The notes under the pieces were generated by a model. It saw nothing but the letters and a program-made list of their open reading frames with translations. It made no database searches and was not told the origin of the DNA. A stretch of DNA of 64,000 nucleotides from Pseudogulbenkiania subflava DSM 22618 (GTDB taxonomy: Bacteria > Pseudomonadota > Gammaproteobacteria > Burkholderiales > Chromobacteriaceae). A program made the position numbers and the translations under genes. Location: NCBI RefSeq assembly GCF_900177275.1, contig NZ_FXAG01000018.1, positions 1 to 64,000 of the forward strand, read 5' to 3'. Below, in pieces: positions 26,841 to 35,380 of the stretch; positions within the stretch are counted from its first letter, which is position 1, and each line of letters starts with the position of its first letter.

Positions 26841-28688
26841 ATGAAAAGAGACGATGAATTCGAACATGCTGATATGCCTGAAAACATCCGTCTCATATAC
26901 TCAAGGGATGCAGTGAGTTCGTCCGACCTTGACATCTTGGTCCGCTACTGGACTCGAAAGGATGGCAAGTTTGCAGAGGCCGTTCAACAAATCAGCGCAG
27001 CTCTCGGCCCTTCCTCCGGAAAGGTCTCTCAGTACCTCACAACCCTCCCTGCCACTGCCATATTGACGCAAGCAGACCTCACCTGCGTTCATTGCGGAAC
27101 TGGGCCAATACTGACTTCACGCTCCGACTATCAGCGTTTCCAGAAGCGCTCTCGCCACGTGGACACGGACGGCTTCTGCCAGACCTGTGCTTATTGGCAT
27201 AAACCCATGAAGCCCAACAGCCAGTGGGTATTGGGACACCTGACTCGTACTACTGTAAGAGAATTGCTAAAGCGCTACTACTCTCAGGAGGACTGTTCGG
27301 CACTCGTAAAAGAGTATGCGATCAATGTTGACCCCGTTGAATTCGCGGCAAAACTCAACGGGGAAATAACGCGGGGGCGATGCCGACATTGTGACCATGG
27401 CTACAACTTCGACGCTATGAGCCAAGTGGAATATTTTGAGGGCTACGCTGAGCGTCTGATGAGCTGTAGCAATTGCGGCCACGATGCTTTAGTTCAAATC
27501 GTACGAAACGGTACATGGGAAGAGGAGGACTTCGGGCTCACCTACTCGATCTCCGAATTTTCTGACATAGAAGGTATGTCGCCGTGTACCTGCAAACAAT
27601 GCGAGCGCGAGCGTAACAGTGACCCTGCTCGTAAGCGCCAGAGAATCCTTCGAGCGTATAGCTCTCCAAAGCAGCTAGCCGATATCAACAATCTCTCCCT
27701 GCAGCAGATTGTCTGCTTACTCGGAATGCTGTGGAGCCGAACTTCGGAAGATCGTCCCCATATAGTACTGGCACCGAATGTTGAACGCATGCACCTCACT
27801 CCTCAGGACAGGCATAAGTGGGACTGGATGCGAACACTGACGAAATCCTCGGTCATTTATGTTGATGCAGAGAAATCGCAGCTTAATGCTTTCGAGGATG
27901 ACGATATCAATACCTATTTCATGGGCAAAGTGACTTATCTCACCAATGTCACCTTGGATGGGGAAAGCCGAGCGGAGCCGTCAAAATTACTATCGGCTAT
28001 CATCGCGAAATTCCGAAACGGCTATTGGCAGGAAAGATGGACGGAGGAACTGTTACCACTGTGGAAGGACATCGCCACAGCGGAGTGTATGGCCTATACC
28101 GAGGAGCGCGCAGGATTCTACAATCTTGGCTTACCGAACGAAGAGAAGCTGCGAGCAATTTTCCAAAAATTGCTCGATGGGTTCAGCACATCTGAAATCT
28201 GGTACATGATCTCATCAGCTTATATGAATGCTGCTGCTTTTCTCCAGAGCGACAGGTGCAAGTCTCACGCTCATGCCACTAACACCGTGCCATCCAAGAT
28301 CGTATCCCTGTCGGGGCAACCTCGAAGTCAGACCAAGAAATGGTCACGCATCAAAGACATTCCTCGCTGTGCTGTGACAGAAGTGCTATTCGACATCATG
28401 CTTGATGCGGAAGAAGATGCGGGGTTTAACCTAAGCCCTGGCAACACATGGCACCGATTGCTCGACCGCCATCTTTCCCGCAACCCGAGCAATGCGGGAC
28501 AGAATTCCCAAAGCAGACACCTCTTGGCATCAGACGAAGCCCTACGTGAGCTGGCGGAGGAGTACGGCGACCCACGGATCGAAGCGCTGGTTGCATATGC
28601 TATTGCGGCACGGGAGTTCTTCAGCGGCAGCAACCATGGTCCCCATCCAGTCGAGCATTCGCTCAATATCGGAGATATACCCAAATAG
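26841..28688 (+). CDS. Unknown 615-residue protein with tandem zinc ribbons
   Basis: Not recognised. The N-terminal 80 residues are mostly helical. Then come two four-cysteine knuckles, Cys82/85 with Cys113/116 and Cys181/184 with Cys209/212, and a third CxCxxC at 249-254, suggesting zinc ribbons. The remaining 350 residues show no motif I can name and have no membrane helix. GGAG precedes the start. It lies between the integrase and the replication genes, a usual cargo position, and has the lower GC of the element. A nucleic-acid-binding or defence role is possible but not shown. Confidence 0.75.
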   Translation: MKRDDEFEHADMPENIRLIYSRDAVSSSDLDILVRYWTRKDGKFAEAVQQISAALGPSSGKVSQYLTTLPATAILTQADLTCVHCGTGPILTSRSDYQRFQKRSRHVDTDGFCQTCAYWHKPMKPNSQWVLGHLTRTTVRELLKRYYSQEDCSALVKEYAINVDPVEFAAKLNGEITRGRCRHCDHGYNFDAMSQVEYFEGYAERLMSCSNCGHDALVQIVRNGTWEEEDFGLTYSISEFSDIEGMSPCTCKQCERERNSDPARKRQRILRAYSSPKQLADINNLSLQQIVCLLGMLWSRTSEDRPHIVLAPNVERMHLTPQDRHKWDWMRTLTKSSVIYVDAEKSQLNAFEDDDINTYFMGKVTYLTNVTLDGESRAEPSKLLSAIIAKFRNGYWQERWTEELLPLWKDIATAECMAYTEERAGFYNLGLPNEEKLRAIFQKLLDGFSTSEIWYMISSAYMNAAAFLQSDRCKSHAHATNTVPSKIVSLSGQPRSQTKKWSRIKDIPRCAVTEVLFDIMLDAEEDAGFNLSPGNTWHRLLDRHLSRNPSNAGQNSQSRHLLASDEALRELAEEYGDPRIEALVAYAIAAREFFSGSNHGPHPVEHSLNIGDIPK

Positions 28689-28780
28689 TCTGACAATATC
28701 GCTACAGCGGGGGACATGCGCCCCCGAATATGGATTTCGGAAGGTGCATCTGAATAGCCTGTGCTACCGGCATCGTTCGT

Positions 28781-29245
28781 ATGCAGACCGGCATCTGGAC
28801 CATATCCGACGGACGGCCGAAGGCAGGTAAAGAGCATCGGGTCCCGCTGCCCGAAGCGGCTCTCCGCATACTACTGTCCAGAAAAGCCGAACAAGAGCCG
28901 GCAACAGATACGCTGGCGCTTCCTGGCAGGAAGGATGGCAAGCTACTATCCGACATGTCCCTGACCGCCGTTTTGAAGTGTATAAAGCGCGCAGACCAGA
29001 CCGCCCATGGCTTCCGTTCTTCATTCCACGACTGGGGGGCATAGGCCACCAATTACCCTCACGACATGGCCGAAATGGCACTAACGCATACCGAGGGCGA
29101 TAAGGTCGAAGCGGTCTATCGACACGGTGACATATTCAGAAAGCGGCGTCGCATGATGGCCGACTGGTCCACGCATTGCGACACCATCCGTAAGGAAGGC
29201 AAAGTGATTCATTTGTATGAAGCACGCTCCTTGGGAGCGGCATGA
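28781..29245 (+). pseudogene. Broken tyrosine integrase, C-terminal fragment
   Basis: The frame reads GRPKAGKEHRVPLPEAAL ... LSDMSLTAVLK ... HGFRSSFHDWGA, then TAG (29042-29044). It continues in the same frame with ATNYPHDMAEMALTHTEGDK and RKRRRMMADW to the stop at 29243-29245. This is the catalytic C-terminus of a P4-type integrase. The stop stands where the family has Glu (DWAAE), so one G-to-T change of GAG would explain it. The N-terminal two thirds are missing. Confidence 0.8.
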
Positions 29246-29949
29246 TGGATTCTCTCTCCCAGATCGTACAACGCGCAGAAGAGCAGGCGCGCATTGCGGC
29301 AGAGCAAGCGGCACAGCTACGAAAGGCTGTGGCACAGATACGGTCACGGCAAGATGCAGAATTATGCATCGCATCGGTGAACGCCATTGTTGAGCTAGGC
29401 ATCGAGCCATTTCCTGCTCTTCAAAATATCTTGCGACACGGGCCGGACCACGCGCTTCAAGCGGTACGGAATAAGGTAAGCACCGAGATTAACCTTGAGC
29501 TCTCATACGAACTCCAATTGCTACTCGACCATTTTGAGCAGAATCACTATGCGCCGGACAACCGTTCTTCGGAGCTACGCAGCAAGACCCGGGTAGCAGC
29601 CGAGCATTTCCTAACTCTCTTGGCCAATGGCAACCGCAACGAGGAAACGCTGATCTATGCGCAATCCCTCGCAGGCGCCATCCGTGCAGCAGGACTCACC
29701 CCGGGACGACAAGAAGCGAGCAAAGAGAATCGTGAGCGACAGAAAAAACGTCCGCAAGCAGTTCTGCGAGCAACAGGGCTAGGGGGGCATGCTGCTCCAA
29801 AGCACCGCGACCTTGTTGAGTCTGTGATGACTGCAGAAGGCTTCGAGGTTAATCATGCCCAAGCCATCCGCGAAGCACTTACGGCAGGGCTGACTGACCT
29901 GGTTCCGAAAGAAGCTGCGAAAGAAATCCGACGCATGAGCCGTCAATGA
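29242..29949 (+). CDS. Hypothetical protein, 235 residues
   Basis: Not recognised. The first 40 residues are Ala/Gln/Glu-rich and probably coiled coil (AEEQARIAAEQAAQLRKAV). The C-terminus has a basic linker (RERQKKRPQ) and a helical end. The start overlaps the stop of the integrase remnant, and two adjacent ATGs are possible. It precedes the AlpA-like gene, so it may be a regulatory or replication accessory protein. Confidence 0.6.
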   Translation: MMDSLSQIVQRAEEQARIAAEQAAQLRKAVAQIRSRQDAELCIASVNAIVELGIEPFPALQNILRHGPDHALQAVRNKVSTEINLELSYELQLLLDHFEQNHYAPDNRSSELRSKTRVAAEHFLTLLANGNRNEETLIYAQSLAGAIRAAGLTPGRQEASKENRERQKKRPQAVLRATGLGGHAAPKHRDLVESVMTAEGFEVNHAQAIREALTAGLTDLVPKEAAKEIRRMSRQ

Positions 29950-30059
29950 TATCAAGGGGAAAGTGTCCGGACAGTTGCCCTCCCTCTTACCCGGCGCAAT
30001 CCCCCATGATGCACCCAACACGCCGCATATTGCGGCGTCTTGTCTGGGAGTGTATCAAC

Positions 30060-30266
30060 ATGAATTCTTCAAACGCTTTAGAGCACACAGCGCCGCTGTT
30101 TCACCGCATCAACCCAACCGTTAAGCGCCTTGGGGTCTCCCGCGCTACGCTCTACCGCCTGGTAGGAGCTGGAGAGCTCGAATTGGTAAAGGTCGGACCC
30201 AAGGCTTCTGGCATCACACACCAATCGCTAGTGAAATTCTGTGCCGCGCGTGGGATTGCGCTGTAA
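30060..30266 (+). CDS. AlpA-like small HTH regulator
   Basis: A 68-residue protein with a MerR/AlpA-type helix-turn-helix (VKRLGVSRATLYRLVGAGEL) followed by a short wing (ELVKVGPKASGI) and a recognition tail. Such proteins activate integrase or replication genes or act as excisionase in P4-like elements. It sits just before the primase operon. The start at 30060 lies downstream of GGGAG. Confidence 0.75.
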   Translation: MNSSNALEHTAPLFHRINPTVKRLGVSRATLYRLVGAGELELVKVGPKASGITHQSLVKFCAARGIAL

Positions 30267-30277
30267 CCGGAGGCGAA

Positions 30278-30628
30278 ATGAGCAAGTTTCACAAGCGAGA
30301 GCGCCGTTACGCAGCAAGAGCACTGGAGATCAAGCAACACATTCATGGCCAACTCATAGGATGGGAACTCACCGAACGCTTGGCTGAATTTCTGCCAATG
30401 AGTAACCAGCATCGTTTTCAATTACACCACGAGATGTGCCGCTTGATCGACAACCCGGATGCATTTATCCCTGTCATGCCATGCATTTCCATCATTGCTA
30501 TCCCGTTTTTTGAAATCGATCTGGCAAAAATAATCATCTGGGAGAGCGCACGGTATCAGCTTATCGACGGCCCCGTGCTTTACACCCAGCCGGCATGGCG
30601 ACGTATTAAGAAGGGGCGGAAGACATGA
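30278..30628 (+). CDS. Hypothetical protein, 116 residues
   Basis: Not recognised. The N-terminus is basic (KFHKRERRYAARALEIKQ) and the C-terminus has a basic patch (WRRIKKGRKT). It has GGAGG upstream and its stop overlaps the primase start (ATGA), so it is co-translated with the primase and probably assists replication. Confidence 0.65.
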   Translation: MSKFHKRERRYAARALEIKQHIHGQLIGWELTERLAEFLPMSNQHRFQLHHEMCRLIDNPDAFIPVMPCISIIAIPFFEIDLAKIIIWESARYQLIDGPVLYTQPAWRRIKKGRKT

Positions 30629-32991
30629 TACCCGAGCGTATCCAAGGCAATGAACAACAGCCGGATGGAGAAAGCCGTCACGCTGTATCAGTCCAGGTGC
30701 CAACGGTTACCACCCCTGTGACCTACCTGCATGAAACCCCTCTGGCTAAAGCGCTGAGGTACGCCTCGCTTGGATGGCACGTGCTACCAATCAAACCTGG
30801 AGCGAAGGTGCCGCTAATCGGAGAATGGCAAAACAAAGCATCCTGCGACCCGCAGATGGTTCGACAATGGTGGCAGCAGTTTCCGAAAGCCGGTATTGGC
30901 GTACATTGCGGCCTATCTGGCGTTACGGTGATCGATGTTGACCCTCGCAATGGCGGCCATGATGCACTCGCCGAGCAAGAAAATGAGCGGGGATGGTTGC
31001 CAGACTATGGTTGTGCCATTGCCCGGACCGGGGGAGATGGCTGGCACTATGTTTTCCGCGCTCACGATGGGCAACGTTTGCCGGGCAAGTTGGGACTAGG
31101 CATCGACTTGTTACATGGTGATCGCTTCTTCATCGTGGAGCCGAGTACACACCCCAGCGGCAAACAGTATCGATGGGAACGTGGATTTAGCCCATTGGAT
31201 ATACCAGAGCTGCCACCTCTGCCAGATGAATGGGCAGCGCAGGCAACTCCGGTATATCCAATCTCCCATTCGAGGGATTTGGAAGACGCTCTTTCTCTCC
31301 TTGATCCGCGTGAGCCTGAGACGCCTGAGAAAGTCGAAATCGTGCGTTCGGCTCTTGAGGCAATAAGCCCGGATTGTGGCCGCGATACTTACCTGCGCGT
31401 TCTGATGGCTTTGCAATCTACCGGCTGGGATGACTGGAAGCAGATGGCCGAAGAGTGGGCCGATGGGAGCATGTGTGGACAGCCCTGTAGCCTGTTTAAC
31501 GAGCAGGATTTCACGCGAGACTGCGAAGGGCTGAAAGTTGATGGCGGGGTATCGCTAGGCACTCTATTCCAGTATGCCAAGCAAGCCGGCTGGAAAGACC
31601 CTCGCAGCGATGTCTCTCTGCATGACTTTCACGGGGACGCAGACAACGGACACCGATTCGCCGAAAAGCATCGCGGGCAATTTTTGTTCATTCATTCGGA
31701 CAAGGTTTGGCTTCAATGGGATGGGATGCGCTGGGCAAAGTGCGAACAGGGAGAGGAGCGTGCCGCAGCGAGGCAGGTCGCCCTGGAAGGGCTGGACGAT
31801 GCTCAAGCAGCGATGAAGGCCAACCCGACCGACCGAACACGAGACGATTGGCGCCAAGCAACCAGCGTTTTTCGCAATGAGAAACGTCACGAGGCGTTGT
31901 TGCGCGTTGCATCAACCGAGCCCGGTATGAGCATTAGCAACCCTGGCCAGTTAGACGCAAATCCTTTGCTTCTCGGTGTGCGTAACGGCGTTGTCGACCT
32001 GAGAACCGGCACCCTACTGCGGGCCAGCCCGGAAATGCGCATCTCCCGCCAAGCCGGCGCGGCTTTCAACCAAGGAGCACAGTGCCCTCGATGGCTGAAC
32101 TTCTTACATGACGTGTTCGAGGGGGACGAGGCGGTGCTTGGATTTGTCCAACGTGCTGTCGGCTACACCCTTACTGGTCTGGTTGACGAGGAAAAAATGT
32201 TTTTCCTTTTCGGTCAAGGAGCAAACGGCAAAAGTGTTTTTGCGAATGTCCTGCATGCTGTATTCGGCGAATACGCAGTGAATGTCCGGTCATCGTTGCT
32301 GACACGCGATCTTCGCGGACAAAACAGCGAAGGCGAGCGAGAAAAAATCCGGCTGCCCGGCTCTCGATTGGCGCTCATCAATGAGGTAGGGAGCCATGAT
32401 GTGTTCGACGATGCACGCCTAAAAGAACTGGTTGCACGAGACCCCATCGGCGCGCGGGCTCTGTATGGCGAAAGCTATCAATTCATGCCAACGCACAAGA
32501 TTTTTCTCCGAGGCAATCATCAACCAGGCGCCATGGATTCTGGCGATGGCTTCTGGCGGCGAATGGTGCTAATCCCATTCAAGCGACAGTTCGCCGAGCA
32601 TGAGCGCATTCCCGACCTTGAGCGGCGAATTCTCGAAGCGGAACGAGATGGCATCCTTGGGTGGATGGTGAACGGCTGCATTGCCTGGCGGCGCGACGGA
32701 TTAGGCATCCCTGACTCCATCCGTACGGCCTCAGATGAATATCGCCGCGATACCGATTTGATGGGGGAGTGGCTAGAGAGCTGCTGCAAGGTTCGCCCAC
32801 GCGAGGAAACGCCGGTTGGAGTGCTGCACGAGAGCTATTGTCGATTCTTGCGTGAGGCCGGCGTAAACATCCCTAGCCGAAGCGTGTTCGGGCGGCAGCT
32901 TGCTAATCGCGGCTACCAAACACGCCGAAGCAACAGCAATCGGTTTGTGATGGGGCTGTCCTTTGACGAGTGGAGGGACGACGAGTTGTAA
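30625..32991 (+). CDS. Prim-Pol / D5-type primase with SF3 helicase
   Basis: A 788-residue replication initiator. The N-terminal bifunctional primase/polymerase domain shows GWHVLPIKPGAKVPL and the acidic VIDVDPRNGG motif (about 102-106) with HYVFR. A linker with a PriCT-like segment follows. The C-terminal SF3 helicase has Walker A FGQGANGKS (about 529-536), an INEVGSHDVFDD box and sensor-1 FLRGNHQPG. This domain order is typical of P4 alpha-like and satellite primases. A paired-iteron origin candidate starts right after its stop. Confidence 0.92.
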   Translation: MIPERIQGNEQQPDGESRHAVSVQVPTVTTPVTYLHETPLAKALRYASLGWHVLPIKPGAKVPLIGEWQNKASCDPQMVRQWWQQFPKAGIGVHCGLSGVTVIDVDPRNGGHDALAEQENERGWLPDYGCAIARTGGDGWHYVFRAHDGQRLPGKLGLGIDLLHGDRFFIVEPSTHPSGKQYRWERGFSPLDIPELPPLPDEWAAQATPVYPISHSRDLEDALSLLDPREPETPEKVEIVRSALEAISPDCGRDTYLRVLMALQSTGWDDWKQMAEEWADGSMCGQPCSLFNEQDFTRDCEGLKVDGGVSLGTLFQYAKQAGWKDPRSDVSLHDFHGDADNGHRFAEKHRGQFLFIHSDKVWLQWDGMRWAKCEQGEERAAARQVALEGLDDAQAAMKANPTDRTRDDWRQATSVFRNEKRHEALLRVASTEPGMSISNPGQLDANPLLLGVRNGVVDLRTGTLLRASPEMRISRQAGAAFNQGAQCPRWLNFLHDVFEGDEAVLGFVQRAVGYTLTGLVDEEKMFFLFGQGANGKSVFANVLHAVFGEYAVNVRSSLLTRDLRGQNSEGEREKIRLPGSRLALINEVGSHDVFDDARLKELVARDPIGARALYGESYQFMPTHKIFLRGNHQPGAMDSGDGFWRRMVLIPFKRQFAEHERIPDLERRILEAERDGILGWMVNGCIAWRRDGLGIPDSIRTASDEYRRDTDLMGEWLESCCKVRPREETPVGVLHESYCRFLREAGVNIPSRSVFGRQLANRGYQTRRSNSNRFVMGLSFDEWRDDEL

Positions 32992-33096
32992 CAGTGCGGC
33001 AAGTGCGGCAAATGGCCCGGTTTACCAAAACTTCCTTATATGAGCGATATAGGAAAGTTTATGTAAATCACGCGATTTGCCGCACTTGCCGCACTG
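32992..33096. repeat. Probable replication origin: inverted paired GTGCGGCAA iterons
   Basis: GTGCGGCAA occurs twice in tandem (32994-33002, 33003-33011) and twice inverted (33077-33085, 33086-33094). This makes a perfect 22-base inverted repeat (32992-33013 with 33075-33096). The space between is AT-rich and holds an imperfect inner hairpin (33028-33041 with 33047-33060). Its location directly after the primase-helicase matches origins of P4- and SaPI-type satellites. A pure terminator is less likely because no T run follows. Confidence 0.65.
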
Positions 33097-33158
33097 CGAC
33101 AATTCACCCCTCGGCCGACATGTACCCACTATCGAAATTAGCATTTGGGCGGAAACGG

Positions 33159-33527
33159 TCAAGACCCTTGGCTACCAGCTACTTGCGGGCACCTATACGC
33201 CCTACCCACCGCAGTCGTGTTTGTCGTTCCAAGCGAACCCCAGGCGTTTGTGTTCTTCATATCCTGGATGTAGACCACGTTCCCGCCCAGCTCATATGCC
33301 TGGTTTCTCATGTCATTCCTAGCCCCGATTAGCAAGTTCTTGTTCGACGTGTAGTCGCCAGTGAACCAGTTGCCCTGGCTCCCAACGACCTCACCGAGGA
33401 ATTTGCAGGAGGCTTTCGGCGGTGGCTCGTTGACGATTTCTACAAAAGCAGCCTCAGGACGCACAGGGATGGCCGAACAGCCAGCCAAAACGAGAGCACA
33501 AGCAGCACCCAGTATCGCCTTGTTCAT
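33159..33527 (-). CDS. DUF4156-type lipoprotein
   Basis: A 122-residue lipoprotein. The signal peptide ends in a lipobox LAGC (Cys17). The mature part shows the DUF4156 pattern: CKFLGEVVGSQGNWFTGDY, NLLIGARNDMRNQAYELGGNVVYI and a C-terminal RAYRC. GGAG precedes the ATG at 33527. It is a predicted membrane-anchored envelope protein carried by the element; function unknown. Confidence 0.75.
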   Translation of the reverse strand: MNKAILGAACALVLAGCSAIPVRPEAAFVEIVNEPPPKASCKFLGEVVGSQGNWFTGDYTSNKNLLIGARNDMRNQAYELGGNVVYIQDMKNTNAWGSLGTTNTTAVGRAYRCPQVAGSQGS

Positions 33528-33934
33528 ATTCACTCCATTTTCTGATGCGGAAAGCATACTGGAGGATGCCGGCTGGTGCCAAGGCGAGCCCGAAAAATTC
33601 ATGAAGAACGGGGCTCAGCGCCCCCCCGACACCCCGTCACCCCCAGGAGGGACCCGCTCACCCTCCTTTCGACTTTTTCCCTTTTCCCGCCGCGAAGCCG
33701 GGCCAGGGCAAGGCATGCACGCATTAACATAATAAAACACACGCACTAGGGCAGGCCCATATGCACGCCACCAGGTACACACGCATCCAGACAAGGCCAC
33801 CAGGCAACACTCTGCCTGGAGGGAGCCCCTTACACCGGCCCCCAGGACAGGCGACCAGGACGCAAAAAGGGCGAGCCACAAAGCCCGCCCCACAGGGTAA
33901 CAAAAAGGCCGGCCACCAGGGCCAGCCGTCTAGC
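33528..33934. other. 407-base gap without a gene
   Basis: C-rich on the plus strand with several short repeats (CCACCAGG, CCAGGACAGGCGACCAGG). No credible ORF, tRNA or clear terminator seen. It probably holds the promoter of the lipoprotein gene. Confidence 0.35.
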
Positions 33935-34162
33935 TTACTCGCTGGGCTTCTGCTCTATTGTCTCGCGCCAGTGTTTCAACGTGGCTGTGGCCCGGCGCAG
34001 TTGGTCCGACGTGGGCGACAAGAAACAGAACAGCGCAAAGCCGAGGACTGCGAAAAATATTGCCTGACCAAGGTTACCTAATACCAGACATACCAGAGCA
34101 GCCACCAAGGCCGCCAGGATAGACCCCACGGCCAGCAGGGCAGACAAAAGAACAGGAATCAC
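33935..34162 (-). CDS. Small membrane protein, 75 residues
   Basis: Begins with GTG at 34162 behind GGGAG. It has two hydrophobic segments (about 3-27 and 31-47) and a charged, cytosolic-looking tail (DQLRRATATLKHWRETIEQK). Not recognised. Holin-like size and layout are noted, but no lysis gene is nearby. Confidence 0.6.
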   Translation of the reverse strand: MIPVLLSALLAVGSILAALVAALVCLVLGNLGQAIFFAVLGFALFCFLSPTSDQLRRATATLKHWRETIEQKPSE

Positions 34163-34627
34163 AGATTACTCCCGCGCCTGAAGATGGCCGATTGTAGCGT
34201 GCGTCTTTCGATACAGCCACCAAACGCGCGCGGCCACATGGCCAAGAAAGCACGTATATAGGTAGTCACTCACGCACACAGGCACTCATTCAGATAGAAA
34301 TAGCGAACTGAATAGCGGCGATGCACTTCACGTGGCAAAAGCAAAGGATGGATCGAAAGACCTCTAAGCAGGCTGACCTGATGAAATCAAGAACAGGCCG
34401 CTTGGCCCTCTAGCCTCCAATGTTTACATGACAAAACCAAAAAACCAGCCTTGCGCTGGTTTTTTCATGTAGGGCTGCGAGTAACCCAATGGCAAGCATG
34501 GCCTTAGCAGTCCACGTTAGTCAGGTGATGGTCAAGGGATCAGGCCAAGCAGAAGATAGGAGGAGGAGAATGAGCCAAGGGGGAGGCCTTCCATATTTGA
34601 CTGTGGGCAATCTAGCCCAAAGTAGGC
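34163..34627. other. 465-base gap without a gene
   Basis: Nothing coding recognised. A strong hairpin with A and T runs is at 34439-34465 (listed separately); the rest shows no further structure I can support. Confidence 0.35.
34439..34465. terminator. Bidirectional terminator
   Basis: AAAAAACCAGC and GCTGGTTTTTT around a short CTTGC loop. On the minus strand it would end the transcript of the two small membrane proteins encoded at 34628-34953. Confidence 0.8.
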
Positions 34628-34750
34628 CTATATGTGATCTTCCTTTTCTTTCGGCTGGTCATCATCCTCGGCACGATGAGTATCGGCGTACCAAGTGACG
34701 GCACCAGCAAAGACCAGGATCGCTAGCATCATCCACATCCCCTGGTTCAT
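34628..34750 (-). CDS. Very small membrane protein, 40 residues, coupled to its upstream gene
   Basis: Reads MNQGMWMMLAILVFAGAVTW then an acidic/charged tail (AEDDDQPKEKEDHI) and TAG. One membrane helix (about 5-20) is predicted. Its ATG overlaps the stop of the 67-residue gene by one base (TAATG), with GGAAG upstream, so it is translated by coupling. Too short for standard ORF calling. Function unknown; a helper of the larger membrane protein or a small toxin are both possible. Confidence 0.55.
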   Translation of the reverse strand: MNQGMWMMLAILVFAGAVTWYADTHRAEDDDQPKEKEDHI

Positions 34751-34953
34751 TAGTTAGCTTCCTTGTCGTGGCTTCGACGCAACCGCATGGACATTGCAAT
34801 CAAAGCGATGCCAGAGACAACAAAGTAAACCGCCCCCGCGGTGCTGAAATTATCCAAATACAGTCTGCCGGCAATACCGCCTAGTATTGCGACCGTCCCT
34901 ACATTACCGAAAATATTTGCGATGCCTTCACGTTGTGCTTTGTTAAACTTCAT
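34750..34953 (-). CDS. Small membrane protein, 67 residues
   Basis: Two membrane helices (about 17-32 and 39-55) between a basic N-terminus (MKFNKAQREG) and a charged C-terminus (RLRRSHDKEAN). AGAGG lies upstream of the ATG. It is coupled to the 40-residue protein. Not recognised. Confidence 0.65.
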   Translation of the reverse strand: MKFNKAQREGIANIFGNVGTVAILGGIAGRLYLDNFSTAGAVYFVVSGIALIAMSMRLRRSHDKEAN

Positions 34954-35380
34954 CTGAGCAGACCTCTTTCATTGCTGCAATGCGGCCTTCCTAAATTACT
35001 TACCAGCCTTCGAGTCCCTTAAGGGCAAAAGCGAGCAAGGTATACAGCGACCACGCTGTGATCTTCCTCCAGCCAATCTACCAGATGTGCATGTACTGGA
35101 GCATATTGACCGTTATGCCGGTTCAAGCATGACCAGCATGCTGGTGACCGCTGACAACCAGAGAACGGACATCGCAGTGGGCATAAGGCAGTGACTCAGT
35201 TCGACCTTTTGCGGTCTTTCGAGCCTTCACGCCGAGCGGCCGATCAGTGGTGGGGCTACCCTTTACTTGGCAAGGTTCATGAGCAGAGTGCAGATGCCCC
35301 CGCCGTAGGCACCCGCCGCGTCTAGGAGGTATTCTTTGCCATCGCCAAGCCTCCCAGAGAGCCGAAACGGCGGTGGAACG
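34954..35380. other. 427-base gap between small membrane genes and the kinase cassette
   Basis: No credible gene. The minus-strand kinase cassette ends at 35381, so terminators are expected, but I see no strong hairpin with a T run. Confidence 0.35.

Noticed and set aside
33935-34162. Phage holin
   Set aside because: Size and two helices fit, but no endolysin or other lysis gene is nearby, so only 'small membrane protein' is supported.
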